Shown here piece after piece: positions 38,417 to 50,797 of a stretch of 64,000 nt of DNA. The stretch covers positions 106,313,501-106,377,500 of the forward strand of contig JAZBRS010000026.1 of assembly GCA_037176725.1 (NCBI GenBank), read 5' to 3'. The first letter of the stretch is position 1, and every line of letters starts with the position of its first letter. The notes beneath the pieces were generated by a model. That model worked only from the letters and a program-made list of their open reading frames with translations. It had not been told where the DNA came from and did no database searches. The stretch comes from Posidonia oceanica. Lineage: Eukaryota > Streptophyta > Magnoliopsida > Alismatales > Posidoniaceae. The translations under genes were made by a program, and so were the position numbers.

Positions 38417-40080
38417 TTGAGTGAGTTATCTCAATCTTATCTGAACTCTCCTAAGCATCCTCGCTCAGGCTCCCTCTTCGTGGAAGTTCCCTCAGCGTTT
38501 CGCCCTTTGGGGATTGTCTCCCCTTTTTCCTTTGCTCTCTTCTCCCTCTCTCCTTACCTACTACTCTCTCGTGTCTTCCTCATGTCATCTTTAGTTGAGT
38601 GGGAGGATATCCTATCCCAACTGGTTGGACTCTCTACTTGTGATGATGAGGGGCACTGTGCCCTAGTCACATAAGACGACCTGGCAGGTTCGATGGACTG
38701 AAGATGCCTACTCTTCTTCAAACTGCTAATAAGCATTGCTTACAATTAAGGGATAATATCAGCACTGCTTGGAATCTTCCTGAAGACATCATCGTCTCTG
38801 AAGTTGCGGACGGAGTGGGTGTGGTAATCTATCCTACCTTGGAGGAGGTAGCTAGGATTAACCTTCAAGGCCCCTGGACCTTCAGGAACAAGCTCATCCT
38901 CCTAGAAAAAGGACTACCCAACACGAGACTCATCGACTATGGCTTCAACTCGGTGGACATGTGGATTCAAACTCTGGGATGTTCCTCCAGACATTATTAC
39001 TTTGACCATCACTAGTAAGTTGTGCAATATGCTAGGCTCCTTTCTGGGACACATGGAAACTTCTAGTTCGACTTTTAGTGGGACTAAATGTTCCAAGTTC
39101 TTTCGTATTCGTGTCTGTGTGAACATAGACAAGCCTCTGTGTCGTACTGAAATCACCTTGCTTTCGACTAATGGTAAAGAACTCCCAATTAAAGTGTAAT
39201 ATGAGACGCTCCCTCTATATTACATTTTTTGTGGAAAAATGGGTCACACCATTGCTACCTGTAGCAACTATGGTGAGGCTATGAGGCAATACTCCATGAT
39301 CATGGACCTTGAGCTTAAGGAGGCTGGTAAGAAATATATCACTTCGAGATGTTGGTCAGATAATCTTCGTGCATAGTCACGTTGCATCTCCCGTGAAGAA
39401 GAGTCGGCCTTCTAGTCAAGCAGAAGATTGAAAAACCCATCCAGAGCCATTCTACAACACTCTAGGCCACCTCCAATGGAAAGGAAAGCCATTATGATGA
39501 ACACCAGAAAAGGCTTCGGTGAGATCACGATGTCGAAGGAATTACTTGCGAAGCAAGACTACAGTAACAGTGAGATTACCTTTACTAACATTGGTATTGA
39601 CAATTGTAACATTGGAAGTTTTGCTTCGCACTCTCAGTCTCTACCAGCTAAAAACCCACCCCCCTCTACAAATGTCTTTCCCTCCCAGCCCACTAAATCT
39701 ATGACACTTGTCCTCTCTTTCCCTTCTAAGCCTAGTATATCTCTCACGACTACTCGTGGTGCTTGCACTCCTCCCACGACATCCCCCTACCACTAAACCT
39801 ATGACACATGTCCCTTTCAGTACCAATCCACCCACTGCTACTGCCTCTATTGTCCTTTCCCCATCGTCCAATGGTACCATGCAACGTAACACAAGTCCAC
39901 CTTCTATTCCAGTCAAGCCATACCTACCCTAAAAACCCTAATACCTTCTCCCAATATTGATACAGCAGATCTTAAGCCCCTCAACAACATACCACCTTCT
40001 CTAAACCCTAGTAACCCCCCTTATATTGTACCTCTTGTAGATATTCCGTTTTGGCTTTCTCCAAACCCTTTTAAGTTAAA
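38417..40080 (+). pseudogene. LINE ORF1 fragment (DUF4283-type plus CCHC knuckle)
   Basis: From about 38580 a typical plant LINE ORF1 opens (WEDILSQLVGLS), with stops. Segment 38704-39000 reads as a DUF4283-like domain (GPWTFRNKLILLEKG). The frame then shifts to FKLWDVPPDIIT and, near 39230, a knuckle-like FCGKMGHTIATC. A Pro/Ser/Thr-rich tail follows to about 40080. No endonuclease or RT follows. It is a different LINE from the one at 7283. Confidence 0.72.
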
Positions 40081-41168
40081 CACCCTTCAACACATCCTTA
40101 CTATACTTTAGGGCACACTCTCTCTATGTTGGTGTCAATTATAGGCATATTTTCATGTCATTGTTGTTGAATGTTGTATGCCACAACGTCCAACGTTAGA
40201 CACATTAATATGTGTAACGGTGGTTGTTCATTGTCTCTTCAACCTTGTCAATTTTCCTTTTTTGGATCGACTTGACTTTTCTTTTTTGGATGAGTCAAGC
40301 TTCCTAATTTGGATAGCACGTTGACCATATTTAATACCCTTAAATCACTCTTTGAGCTTTTATTAGCCTTGATCAACCCTTTTGGTAAGTTATGAGCTGG
40401 AGTGTGTTTGACGCATATTAGGTTGCGTCCAATGTTAGATGCAGAACCTTATGTGTCTTACATATGACAATTGTAGCCTCTTGCGCCAACTCCACCTTCC
40501 CTTTTTCTCTTTCTGGAAATCTTTTGAATTTGAAATGTTTCCATTTTTTGTTGATTATGTTGATCAAGCCCTGATTATCAAGCCTTTATTACACAAGATT
40601 TCAGCATTTATTGTGACTGTTGACTGCCATTCTGGGGACAGCAATGAACGCTATTGTTTGTAGCTAGTCATGACGACCCCCACCACGCCAATCAGCACAT
40701 CCGATGACCTTTTCGCATTGCACATTTCGCAATAAGGGGGTTTCATATTGTTTTTCACCACATTTGCATACATAGGCATGTAGCTAGGCATAGCATTAGG
40801 GTAAACTAGGGGCCAAACCCCTGGGTGCGTGTTTGCCATTTTATTTGATGATATTAAGTTATTTTCTTGATTATTTGATGCTACACATGTTCTAATTCGG
40901 GCAATTATTTTACTTGTTTTGAAAGAAAAAGAAGAAAGGAAGATAATCACAAACCATTAAGTAACACTAGTGTCGTCTCAAAGTAGCCAAATCCACACCA
41001 ATATCACAATCTCCCTAAAACATCTCAAGGGCCAGTATCAAGCAAATCGAGAGTGGTGACTACAATCGATACTGACGTACGTGGAGTGTAGGAGTCGAGT
41101 AAATAAAGCAAGAGGGGTGGCAACTGACGATGCTGTTGCGGAAACCCTGTATCCACACCTCCAACCCC
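40081..41168. other. Intergenic DNA, no gene supported
   Basis: Small ORFs on both strands without recognisable domains. TCCAACGTTAGACACA and TCCAATGTTAGATGCA recur near 40188 and 40429, suggesting a degraded repeat. Confidence 0.45.
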
Positions 41169-42337
41169 CACTACTAGAAAAACAGGAAATCGCGAGGATG
41201 TATGTCCTCGCAATGTCCTCCCTAAGTCCTTGCTAATGGCCTTAGTGAGGACATTGCGAGGACAAAAAGTCCTCGCAAAATGCTTCATCGTTAAAAGGCA
41301 TTTGCGAGTAACTATCCTAGCTAAGTCCTTGCAAAATTTCTCGCGAGGACTTAGCGAGGAAATAAAGTCCTCGCAATATCTTCGTTATTAGTCGCTATTT
41401 CCTCGCAATGTACACGCTATTTCCTTGCAGTAATTTTAAAAAAATAAATAAATAAATAAAACTTGCGAGGACTTTTGCGAGGAAGATTTCCTTGCGAGAT
41501 ATAAAAAAAATTAAAAATTCCTGTTACACACATATTTCATAGAACTTCGGAGCAACCGTGCCCTCTCCAATTTTATACTCATACCAGAATAAGATGAAGA
41601 AGATAAACAAAAAGAATCATTAAAAAACCTGGGAAGTAATACAATCTCAATCAGTTCAGCTTGCTAATGCGAAAAAACTGCAACACATCCAAGTTTCCAA
41701 ACATAACAACAACATAGCAATGACAACAAAAGCTTATAGTCGGGGAGTGATTCTTGCTGGAGAGTGTGCCAGTCAACCTAAAGAAAAGGTACTAAGTTGA
41801 TGAGATTGGCATTGATTTCAACCTGAAGTCCATATTGAAAAAACTTGGTTGGTTTGTAGAAGATAAAAGCCTTGCCCACATCCTGTCTGTTACAACTACC
41901 TTGTTCTGAGTTTCGGTCACCTTCTGAAAACAACAATTAGAAGCTTCATCAGAAGACGATATTTGTTTCACATATCACAATCTATGCAAAGCACTTCTGT
42001 ATAGTGGAATGCATGACAAACTAGAGGAAGAAAAGTTTCGTGTGCGTGTGGGCTTGCAAAGACCGATGGAACCAAATGAAGAAAGGTTTTTTAATGTCAA
42101 GCTAACTTCAAAGATCTTATGAATGACATGAGATGGATTTTGTATAAATTTGGAAAAGCAACTATTGTTCCAAGATGCAATCAGAAAGATTATGGTAGAA
42201 GCCTATGAGGTAGGTGGTTATGATATTGGATTCAAATGCTTATGCAATAAAATTCAAAGACACTCTTGGGTCGTGTGAAGTTCACCTAGATGGGCAGAAA
42301 TAAAATTCCCAAGCAATCAACAAGATTCAGAAAATGA
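41169..42337 (+). mobile_element. CACTA-type terminus with subterminal repeats, partial
   Basis: CACTACTAGAAAAACAGG at 41169 has the form of a plant CACTA (En/Spm) inverted terminus. The next 330 bases hold many direct and inverted copies of GCGAGGAC/GTCCTCGC variants, as CACTA subterminal regions do. From about 41540 the sequence is ordinary, non-coding DNA. The opposite terminus is not in the window, and the element is cut or interrupted at 42338 by the Sirevirus LTR. Confidence 0.65.
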
Positions 42338-43694
42338 TGTTAGGATCTAGTGATACTCTAGAGGGGGGTGAATAGAGTAATTTAAAGGTTTACAGAATTC
42401 TTTGAATTATTTAGCACAAAATAAATACACAACTATATTTGCACAATATATGGTATTGAATTTTATACTAAAACATGCAAAGAAGGAGAAAAGAGACAAT
42501 GAATAACTCAGTTATATATAGTGGTTTAGCCACCCGGCCTAGTCCACTCCCAGATTCCCTCTAGAGTTCCCTTAATCTTAAATCACAGAAAACTACACTT
42601 ACTTGATGAAGATTACAACCTCCTCTGCACACACCGCAGAGTCCTTTCCTCAGCTGGAGAAGGATACCACCCTTATTTACAATTTACTCTAAGAAATAAC
42701 TCTTTTTGATCTCTCACAATATACTTTAGCTTTTGAACACTTGCTAGGGAGAAATCTCACTTGGAAAAAGGATTTTGAAACTTGAAGTATGGAGTATATA
42801 ATATCACTTATATTGGTGTCCTTTAGTGAGGTCCTTGCAGTCCTATTTATAGGTTTTAGCTAGGTCACAAAGTGTGTCTAATGGCTAGCTCAAAGATAGA
42901 CCAAGACAGCTAAATCGGTAGACCGAAAATGACCGGTTGACCGAAAATCTTAACGATTAACAGTCATCGGTAGACCGATGAATCATGGTTGTGCCGAAAA
43001 CCCATAACGGTCAAAAATAAATGATTTTCTGTTAACCACTAAATTGGTATACCGTTGGAAAATGGTTCTGCCGATTTTTGACCTAATCCCCTTTTCTTAG
43101 TGTAACGGTTATAAGTAAATGTTTTTCTAATTAACACTAAATCGGTATGCCGGTGAAAAATGGTTCTGCCGATTTTGGTCACACTCTTATAACGGTCAGA
43201 AGTAAATGATTTTCCTGTTTTACCCTAAATCGGTATACTCGTATGAAACGGTTTGCCGATTTGACCAAACTTCTAAAACGATCAGAAGTAAATGATTTTT
43301 CTGTTATTACCTTAAATCGGTATACCGGTATGAAACAGTTTGCCGATTTTGACCTATTTTCTATTCCTTATCTTTTCTCATTTGATTTCTTTTGATCCTT
43401 GGGTATGGATATTTCCTAAGTTCTTTTTAGGACTTATTACACCTTAAGAGATCTATTACATTTACATAGTACAATAATGAAGAAAAATATACAATCATAT
43501 TACAACAACAAAAATGGTCTTCTTGTCCATTTCTTCTTATCTTCATGAACGCTTGATGAGTATTCTTTTCTGCTTCTGATGCTTCTCTTGATGTGTATTA
43601 TAAGTTGAGCTTTCTCAGATGTATTCCTATCTTAGGATAGCTCAAAACAATTTGTTATCATCAAAACTAAATATGTCATAGATTATTATCAACA
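42338..43694 (-). repeat. Sirevirus-type LTR (1.36 kb)
   Basis: On the minus strand TGTTGATAATAATC at the start and GATCCTAACA at the end. It contains a series of ATCGGTATACCG-like motifs at about 42910-43350. The terminal CACCCCCCTCTAGAG...GATCCTAACA is shared with the LTRs at 7539 and 11324, so the two copias are related. Confidence 0.82.
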
Positions 43695-43708
43695 ATCTCC
43701 CCCTTTTT
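43695..43708 (-). promoter_or_regulatory. Polypurine tract of the Sirevirus-type copia
   Basis: Minus strand AAAAAGGGGGAGAT directly abuts the LTR start. A second tract, AAAAAGGGGGAGAAAC, is at 43887-43902. Confidence 0.8.
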
Positions 43709-44293
43709 GATGATGACAAAATTTGTATTTAACATCCCATTGAATTTTTGATATAATGTCAAATATACTCAAAAATCTGTATCAATGCTCCCCCTTACTA
43801 TATGCCTAGATAAGTATGGAAAATATTTTTCTTAGGCTCTCCCTTACTATAGGCGTTAGTGCATTTAAGCCATTTGATGTTAACTGTTTCTCCCCCTTTT
43901 TGTCATTAACAAAAATAATAATGTAATACACAATAATAATTTTTTTTTCTAAGAAAATAGAATGACTTTTCCTCTTTAAGCATAAAGTAATAAACATTGT
44001 AATTTTGAACAACGTAGATTACTAGGTAAGCATTTTTGAAGTTTTTCTACTGGCAAAACATAGATGTTCATTTGAACTCAACTTATATATCAATAGATAT
44101 GCATATATACTCATACATTTTGAAATTTTAAATGTTTGAAATAACTAGATGATACTAAGCATCCATTGATAAAGACGAGTGATCATTCATAGAAGATTTT
44201 TAGAGAGCAACAAAAATTGTCAAAATATTTACAATCATACAAGAACAGAAATCAATGAGGAGAATCGTCACCATCGGAGTCAGCGAGTTTCTA

Positions 44294-44693
44294 TTGGATC
44301 TTGTAGAGCATTTCTTGCATTTGGCCATGCCACTGAGTGGTGCGGTATTGCCAGTCGACAATGCCAGCGAATTGGCGAGTTTGTTCTATCTGCATGGCTT
44401 CAACTTTCTTCCGTAGGTCATCAAGGTCCTCTTTAAGAGGGCCCTCTTGATCTTCATCAGAAGATTCAGCTTCTTGTGCGGGAGCACTTGAAGAAGAGGG
44501 ACCGGAAGTTCGAGCTCGACCGGATGCTTGTTCCATTTTATTTATGGTGACAAGATCTAAGGGTTTTGTCCTAACAGGAAGAGATGGCTCATGGGTTAAA
44601 GGTATATTGTAGTGAATGAATAAGTAAGTGAGGAGAAGACCATAAAATAGCTTGGTCTTGATGTGGGTGAGATGATGGCATATGATATGGGAC
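44294..44693 (-). pseudogene. ORF between pol and 3' LTR of the Sirevirus, N-terminus cut off
   Basis: Open from the Ogre junction to a stop at about 44294. The first half reads as a folded domain (KTKLFYGLLLTYLF, then LTHEPSLPVRTKPLDLVTINKM). Then come a Ser/Pro/Glu-rich linker and a probable coiled coil (LDDLRKKVEAMQIEQTRQF). Similar plant transposon-associated proteins occur in databases from memory, but I cannot name the family. It lies where Sireviruses carry an additional (env-like) ORF; that assignment is by position only. Confidence 0.4.
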
Positions 44694-44778
44694 TGTAGTA
44701 ATCCCAATCAGAATCAGGTTTACTATTAGCGGCGATGTCCGAGGAGGAGGGCTCAACTCGAAAACACTTAAAACAGGG

Positions 44779-44902
44779 GAGAAAAGATAAGAAAAGAAGA
44801 AGGTAAGACAATTCAGAGTCGCCACCGTGTCTATTATCGGGAGAAAAGATAAGAAAAGAAAAAGGTAAGACAATTCAGAGTCACCACCGTGTCTATTATC
44901 GG
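44779..44902. repeat. 62-bp tandem duplication in LTR B
   Basis: 44779-44840 and 44841-44902 are near-identical, differing at about 2 positions. LTRs A, C and D have a single copy. Confidence 0.9.
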
Positions 44903-45061
44903 GAGACAAGGAAAATCGAGGGAAATGCCTGAGTTCACACGCAAAACCAAGCAAGGGATGCAATGCAAAGCAATGCAAAACAAATGCAAATGAATGCAAA
45001 TGAGATGACTCATGCCTAGGATAAGGGCAATATGGTCATTGTGGGCCAAAAGACTGGGCAA

Positions 45062-45148
45062 GGACTCCTGTTACGTGCGGGGAAGGTGTTAGGCACCCCC
45101 GACACGCCCGAGAATCGGTCTTTCTAGGCTTACGCTCGCATACGCAGG
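45062..45148 (-). promoter_or_regulatory. Conserved LTR-terminal block with GGTGCCTAACACC hairpin
   Basis: Nearly unchanged in all four LTRs (also 21362-21445, 55109-55195, 63732-63818) while neighbouring sequence diverges. It contains GGGGGTGCCTAACACC with CCCC downstream, able to form a stem-loop in the transcript. From memory, similar sequence is common near the ends of plant Tat/Ogre LTRs. Function unknown; packaging, dimerisation or termination are possible. Confidence 0.6.
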
Positions 45149-45421
45149 AAAATGCAGGCTTGAATGCCTAAATGCCAATGAATGCCTGAATGAATGCTCA
45201 TAGGTGTGCTCTAAGTGCTAGGATGCAATGCAAGGAAGTAAACGTGCAGTCTAAGTGCTCAGCAGCGCTGTCTGTGTTCCGAACCGGGCGGAACCTGGCT
45301 CGTGAGAACTCCAGGCAGTAAGCATCACTGTCCTATATGCAAATGCAGACGGAAAAGCAAAACGGCAGTAAAACCAAGCAATGCAGGCGACATGCAAGAG
45401 AAAACGGCGTAAAGCACGCGA

Positions 45422-45890
45422 AACAACGCGAGAAACGAGAGCGAGCCGCGAAACGGTGCAAGAAAACGAGGCAGCACGTGAAACGGTGCAAGAAACAAGA
45501 ACGGCACATAAAACAGTGCAAGAAAGCAAAGCCAGCACGCAAAACGGTGCGAGAAACAAGAGCAGGCACGCAAAACGGTGTAAAAAACAAAACGGGCACC
45601 CGAAATGGTGCCAAAAGCAGAGCGAGCACGCGAAACGGTGCCAAAAACAGAGCGGACACGCAAATGGTGCCAAAAGCAGAGCGAACACGCGAAACGGTGC
45701 CAAAAACAGATTGGGCATGCAAGACGGTGCCAAAAACAGAGCGGGCACGCAAAATAGTGCCAAAAGCAAAGCGGGCATGCAAAACGGTGCCAAAAACAGA
45801 GCGGGCACGCAAAACGGTGCCAAAAGCAAAGCGGACACGCAAAACGGTGCCAAAAACAGAACTGGCACGCAAAACGGTGCAAAAGCAGGC
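45422..45890 (-). repeat. 30-bp tandem repeat in LTR B (about 15 units)
   Basis: Same unit as at 20808. The left third (45422-45600) is degenerate, the right part regular, with one unit short by a base near 45660. Confidence 0.9.
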
Positions 45891-46639
45891 GGAATAAAGC
45901 ATCGATAAAACCATGCAAATGCAAATGCTAAGAAAAAGAGCAGGAGGAGCAAAGGAGAGGTAAACAGCGCAAGTGTGAGAACGAGCGCCGTTTAAAGACA
46001 ACGGAAAGTAGGTGTGGAGACCTACAAAGGGCAAGGGAAACAAGTGGAAGGATTACCACTGTTTTGTCATTGTTTCCCAGCAAAATGTCCCATGATGTGT
46101 CTCGCACGCTGCTAAGAGCTCGCGATGCGATCGGATCGTGGGAAAGGGGGAAGAAAGTCGCAATTAGTGGTGAATCCAGGGGAAACACAACACAAAAACA
46201 CCGAGAGTACGCAAAAAGAGGAAGTAGAGTTGATAGATAAGAAGAGGAAGTCCTATCCTTCATGCTCGAGAAACAGAAAGCAAAAACAATGCATGGAATG
46301 CAAATGGTGTGCCAAAGAATGTTGTGCGGGGGTTCAGGAGGACTTACCTTGGAAATCTGAAGCCTGATCTGAAATCTGATTGGTCCATGCTGAAGAGTGC
46401 TCCGCCGGGGTTGTCCAGGTAGCTTGATTGAGAAGATCCAACGGTCGGATCTGAAGATATCCCAGCTTCAAGGCAGAGGGACCAGAACAGGGGAGAAGAA
46501 TGGATCTAGGTGTACAGGAGGTCCTAGGGGTGTGTAAAATAGGTCCTCCCATGTAAATGGGAGCTAAGAATGCTTAAGTGTGTGCAGGAATGCCAAAATG
46601 CAAGAATGCGTGAGTGCAATGCATGCAGAATGCAAGGAA

Positions 46640-47230
46640 AGACTTAAGGATATTTTTCAGAAAAAGCTGGGATCTACGTGCAATTTTGAAAAAGTGGGGG
46701 TCTAAATGCAAGGATTTTGAAAAGCTGGGGGCTTTTATGCAAGGTTTTTTGAAAATTGGGGGGGAGTCTGAGTGCAATTTTGCAAAATGCAGGGTTCAAA
46801 ATGCAATTTTTCAAGATAGACATGCATCAGGACAAGTTTTGAAATCATATGGGAGATTGGCATGCAATTTTGAAATCAACAGGGTCTAAAATGCAATTTT
46901 TCCAGCAAAACAGAGGTCTGAGTGGTATGGGAATGCAAACAGGGGACCTATATGCAATTTTTAAATCATGCGGGGTCTAAAATGCAATTTTATAAGCAAA
47001 ATATGCATTTAAATGATTTTTACAAGCATGCAGAGGACCTATGTGCAATTTTCAAATCATGTAGGGTCAAAAATGCAATTTTACAAGCAAAATATGCATT
47101 TAAATGACAGACAGAGGACTAATATGCAATTTTCAAATCATGCAGGTCAAAAATGCAATTTTACAAGCAAAATATGCATTTAAATGTATGCTGTGCATGA
47201 TGAAGGACCTATATGCAAAAATCAGATATT
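46640..47230 (-). repeat. ATGCAATTTT-type irregular repeats in LTR B
   Basis: Alternating ATGCAATTTT, AAATCATGCAGGG and AAGCAAAATATGCATTTAAATG segments at spacings of about 60-75 bases. Equivalent regions lie at 19550-19980 (LTR A, opposite strand) and 57000-57250 (LTR C, fewer copies). Confidence 0.7.
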
Positions 47231-50200
47231 GTGAGGGAAAATAATGCAATGTAGTAAGAAAAATTGAAAAATAAAACCTAAGTTAACAGATCAGAGGATT
47301 AAATTGCAAATAAGAAAAGCAACAGGGACTAAAAATGCAATTTATCAAGGTAAAATTATAGCATTAAATTAGATTAACTACAGAAGGACTAACATGCAAT
47401 AATAGAAAGCTAGAGGGCCAGAACTTAAACAAAATACTGAAGAGAAGCACTGTAGAAGGACTAACATGTAATTAACTGATTTTTTAAATTTTTCATGCAA
47501 TTTCATAAGGTTTACATACGAAATTAAATGAATGATAAACAGGAGTAGGACCAGAATGCAAATAAGCGAGAAGGCAAGACAAATATGCAATTTTATAACA
47601 AAGAAGCATGGTAAAGAGAAAATAAATGCACAGTAACATTAGCAGCGGCGACCACTGTAGCAGATGGCTACCAGTGGTCGGGAACTACGGAGGGGGGAGG
47701 CTGGTGAGGCGTTGACCGGTCGGCGATGCTCTCCGGAGCTCGGCGGAGGTCTGGGCTGCGTCGGTGGCTCGTGACGCGGCCTGAGGATGATCGGAGACGA
47801 CGACGGAGCCTGACAGAGAGTTTTGGAGCAGACCGGGTGATCAGAGCGTCGCCGTGGCATTCTGAGGCCACCAGAGTGATCCTGGGGTCCGTGCGGTCCT
47901 CGGGCGACGATCGGATGTGAGTTCTGCTGCTGGAGCGACGATTCCAGTCGCGGAGCTCACCGGAGAAGACGAGACGACGGCGGCGACGACTCGGCGGAAG
48001 AGGGGAGGAAACAGCATTCTAACAGGCGGAAAAGCACAAGAAGAGAAGAACTAGGCTACAGGGGAAGAATGGTACCTTTTCGTGGGCTGAAGTGCTCTCC
48101 CGACGTCTGGTGCTTCAGTGATCGCCGGCGGAGATCGTCCGGCTGGTGCAGGCGTCGTCGACTGCTCGGGAAGGTCGGGATCGGATCAGCAGAGTGCTCC
48201 GGAGCTTCCTGGATGGTCGGAGCGAAGCTTTGCAGTGTGGAGCGGGATTTCGCTTCTATGGGTTCACAGAAGATGGTCGGAGGTGGGGGTGGTGATGTAC
48301 TGCCCTCTGGATCAGTTGGAAGGCTCAGGCGAGCTTCTGGAGTCTCAGTGAGTGTCGCCGGAAGGTTGAATTGGACAGTGGAGGCCTGGAGTGGAAGATG
48401 GCTGACATGTGGATTTTCTGGCAGAGAAATGGCTAAGTGTTTGTAGTTGAGGGTTGGTGCTGTGGTGAGGGTGAAGGCTAACGCCCAGGTGGGTTAGGAA
48501 GGTGGTGCTTCAGGGAGTTGGGCGGTGGAGTTTGGGAAGGTTTAGTGGGTTGCAGTGTCGGGAATTTTTGAAGAGGTGGTGTTGGATTGCTGCTGTGGTT
48601 TCAGGGTGTTCGGGGGGAAATGCTGGGTTGAATTGGGGAGTGGAAGGGATGAAGGTGATGCTGAGAATCTGGGTGAGTTTGGGGGACGGATTGGAAGAGA
48701 TTTGTCGGGTGTTGGAGGCTGATTTCAGGTGGAAAGGAAAGGGGAGGAGAGTTGCTGAATGTCAGTGGGGAAGAAGGAGAAGAATGGGTGCTGGATGCTC
48801 TGATTTCTCTCGCTCTCTCCTGGACGATCAAAAAGGCCATGGAGGAGGAGAAGATTCGAGGCTTTAAGCAGCTGGAGGATCAAGGCGCGCTGGGGATTTG
48901 AATCTCCATCGGCGGGAGCTGCTGCTGATGGGAGAGGAGCGGCCGGCGCGAGGATGGGCAGTAAATGCCCCTGGAGAAGCCGCTGGGACGCGAGAGAGGA
49001 AGGTGCGAGCTGGAGCTGATGGGATTGAGAGGGAGAAGTTGAAATTCAAAGAGGAGAGGGAGAGAGCTGGCGGGAGGGAACTGTGGAGGAAGAAGAAGAA
49101 GAAGAGGAAGAAGGAGGGAGAAGGAGGCTGAGTGCGGGCACGGGCCGGGCCTGGCGAAGGAAAAGAAAAAAGAAAAAAGAAAGAAAGAAGGAAGGAGGGG
49201 AACGGGCCGGACTGGGCCCAGCAGAAGAAAAATAGGAAAAAGAATAGAAAGAAAGGGAGAAAGAAAAGAGGAAGAGAAAGAAGAGAAATAAATTAGATAA
49301 AAACAAAATAAAAATAGATAAAGTTATTTAAATGATTGTGCTTTAAGTTAGGACCTTGATTAAGTTTTTTAATAATTGTTTTTTAGTTAATTAATTAGGT
49401 TTAGAGAGATTTAGTCTTGATTAGGGTTTTTAGGGTTTTGTTTATTTTGATTTGTTTTTGATCTTGATTAAATGTTTGTTAAGTCTTTTAAGTTGTTGTT
49501 TTTTTTTAATTATGTTTTTCTTGTTAAGTACTTGGGACGTTAATTAGGATTTTTTAAAGTTTGTTTTGAGATTAATTAGGGTGAGTTTTAGATTTTTGAT
49601 TTTAGGTTTTTAGGTTTTAGGTTTTCTCTAAATTGCTTTTTGATTTTCTTTAAATGTTTGTTGAGGTTTTTAATTGTTTTTTAGTTAAGTTTTTCTTGTT
49701 AAGTTTTTCATTAAGTGTTTTTTGGATTTTTGATTGTTTGTTTTTATTTTTTAATTAAGTCTTTGAATTGTTCTTTTCATATTTGTTAAGTTAGGTTTCT
49801 CTTTTCCTTAATTAGTTGTCTTGGCATTTTTTAATTGTTTTCTTTCTTTTTGGGAATTGTTTTTGATTGTTTTTTAGTTGGATTTTTACTTTTGTTTGTT
49901 TTGGTTGCTTTTTGATTTTTTTCTCGATTTTACAGCATTTCTTTTGGTTTGTTTTGCATTTTTTAAGTTGCACTCTTGATTTTCCATTTTGGCTAGATTC
50001 AGTTAGGTTTAGGGTTTTAATTGTTTGTTTAATGTTTTTAATTATTTATTTAGGGTTTTGGTTTGTTTTCCTTTTTGTTTTACTGTTTTTGAAAGTTTTT
50101 AGGGATTTAGCAGGAGAAAAGAAAAGGAAATTGAAAGGAAGAAGGAAAAGGAGAAATGGAGGAGTAAAGAGGAAAGAGAGGAGTTGAAAGAAATAATTTT

Positions 50201-50780
50201 CTAAAAATCAAAGAAAATGGTAAAAATAAGATAAAAATAGAAATAAGATTGAGAAGAGATAGAAGCACAGGGTGACCCACAGCCAGGCAAAAAAAAGAGA
50301 GAGAAGGGGATGAAAAGAAGGAGATTATTCAGGAGAGAGAGAGAGGAGAGAGAAAAGAATAATGTAGGAGAGAGAAAAGGATAATTTAGGTAAAAGGAGG
50401 GTTTAGAGGTTTTGAAAAGGGGTGAATTTTGGGAAATGTGTAGCCTAGGGTCTCTAGTGCTGGTTCTAGGGTTTTGGTTTGGTTTTGAGAAGGTTTTGGA
50501 AGGGTTTTGAGGTGTAGAAAAAGGGTAGTTTTTTCTAGACTTTCTAGGGGTTTTGGGAATGGTTTTGGATTGATAATTTCTAAGGATTTGGGTAGGTTTG
50601 CTAAGTTGGGAATGGTGGATTTGTCTATAGTTTTTGGGAAAGGGGTGTAAGTTTAGGTCAAGTTTGGGCTTGTTTTGAAGGGTAAGATGAAAAGGAGGGT
50701 GTAGGTTTGACCTAGGTTTGGATCCATAAGTCACTAGAGAACTCCAACTGATTCAAGCCTGTCAAAATGGGGTGTCAACA

Positions 50781-50797
50781 GATGCCCCTCCCTGAGC
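50781..50797 (-). promoter_or_regulatory. Polypurine tract of Ogre element 1
   Basis: On the minus strand CTCAGGGAGGGGCATC sits immediately before the LTR start TGTTGACA. Confidence 0.8.

Larger units (their letters stand above)
42338..44693 (-). mobile_element. 3' end of a Sirevirus-type copia, interrupted by Ogre insertion
   Basis: Minus-strand 3' LTR at 43694-42338, preceded (at higher coordinates) by the polypurine tract and about 1 kb of internal sequence. At 44694 an Ogre LTR begins. The AAAAAGGGGGAGAT tract at the LTR edge, a second AAAAAGGGGGAGAAAC tract upstream and CGG...CCG palindromes in the LTR are Sirevirus traits. The rest of the element is predicted beyond the right end of the window. 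Confidence 0.8.
44694..50780 (-). repeat. Ogre-type LTR B (6.1 kb)
   Basis: Plus-strand ends are TGTAGTAATCCC at 44694 and GGGGTGTCAACA at 50780. Sub-regions from the left: 62-bp duplication 44779-44902; conserved block 45062-45148; 30-bp array 45422-45890; ATGCAATTTT-type repeats 46640-47230; GC-rich part about 47640-49140; T-rich part 49320-50100; A/G-rich part to 50400. The many ORFs across it, including the Cys/His/Phe repeats at 45251-46043, come from low complexity or tandem repeats. Confidence 0.88.
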
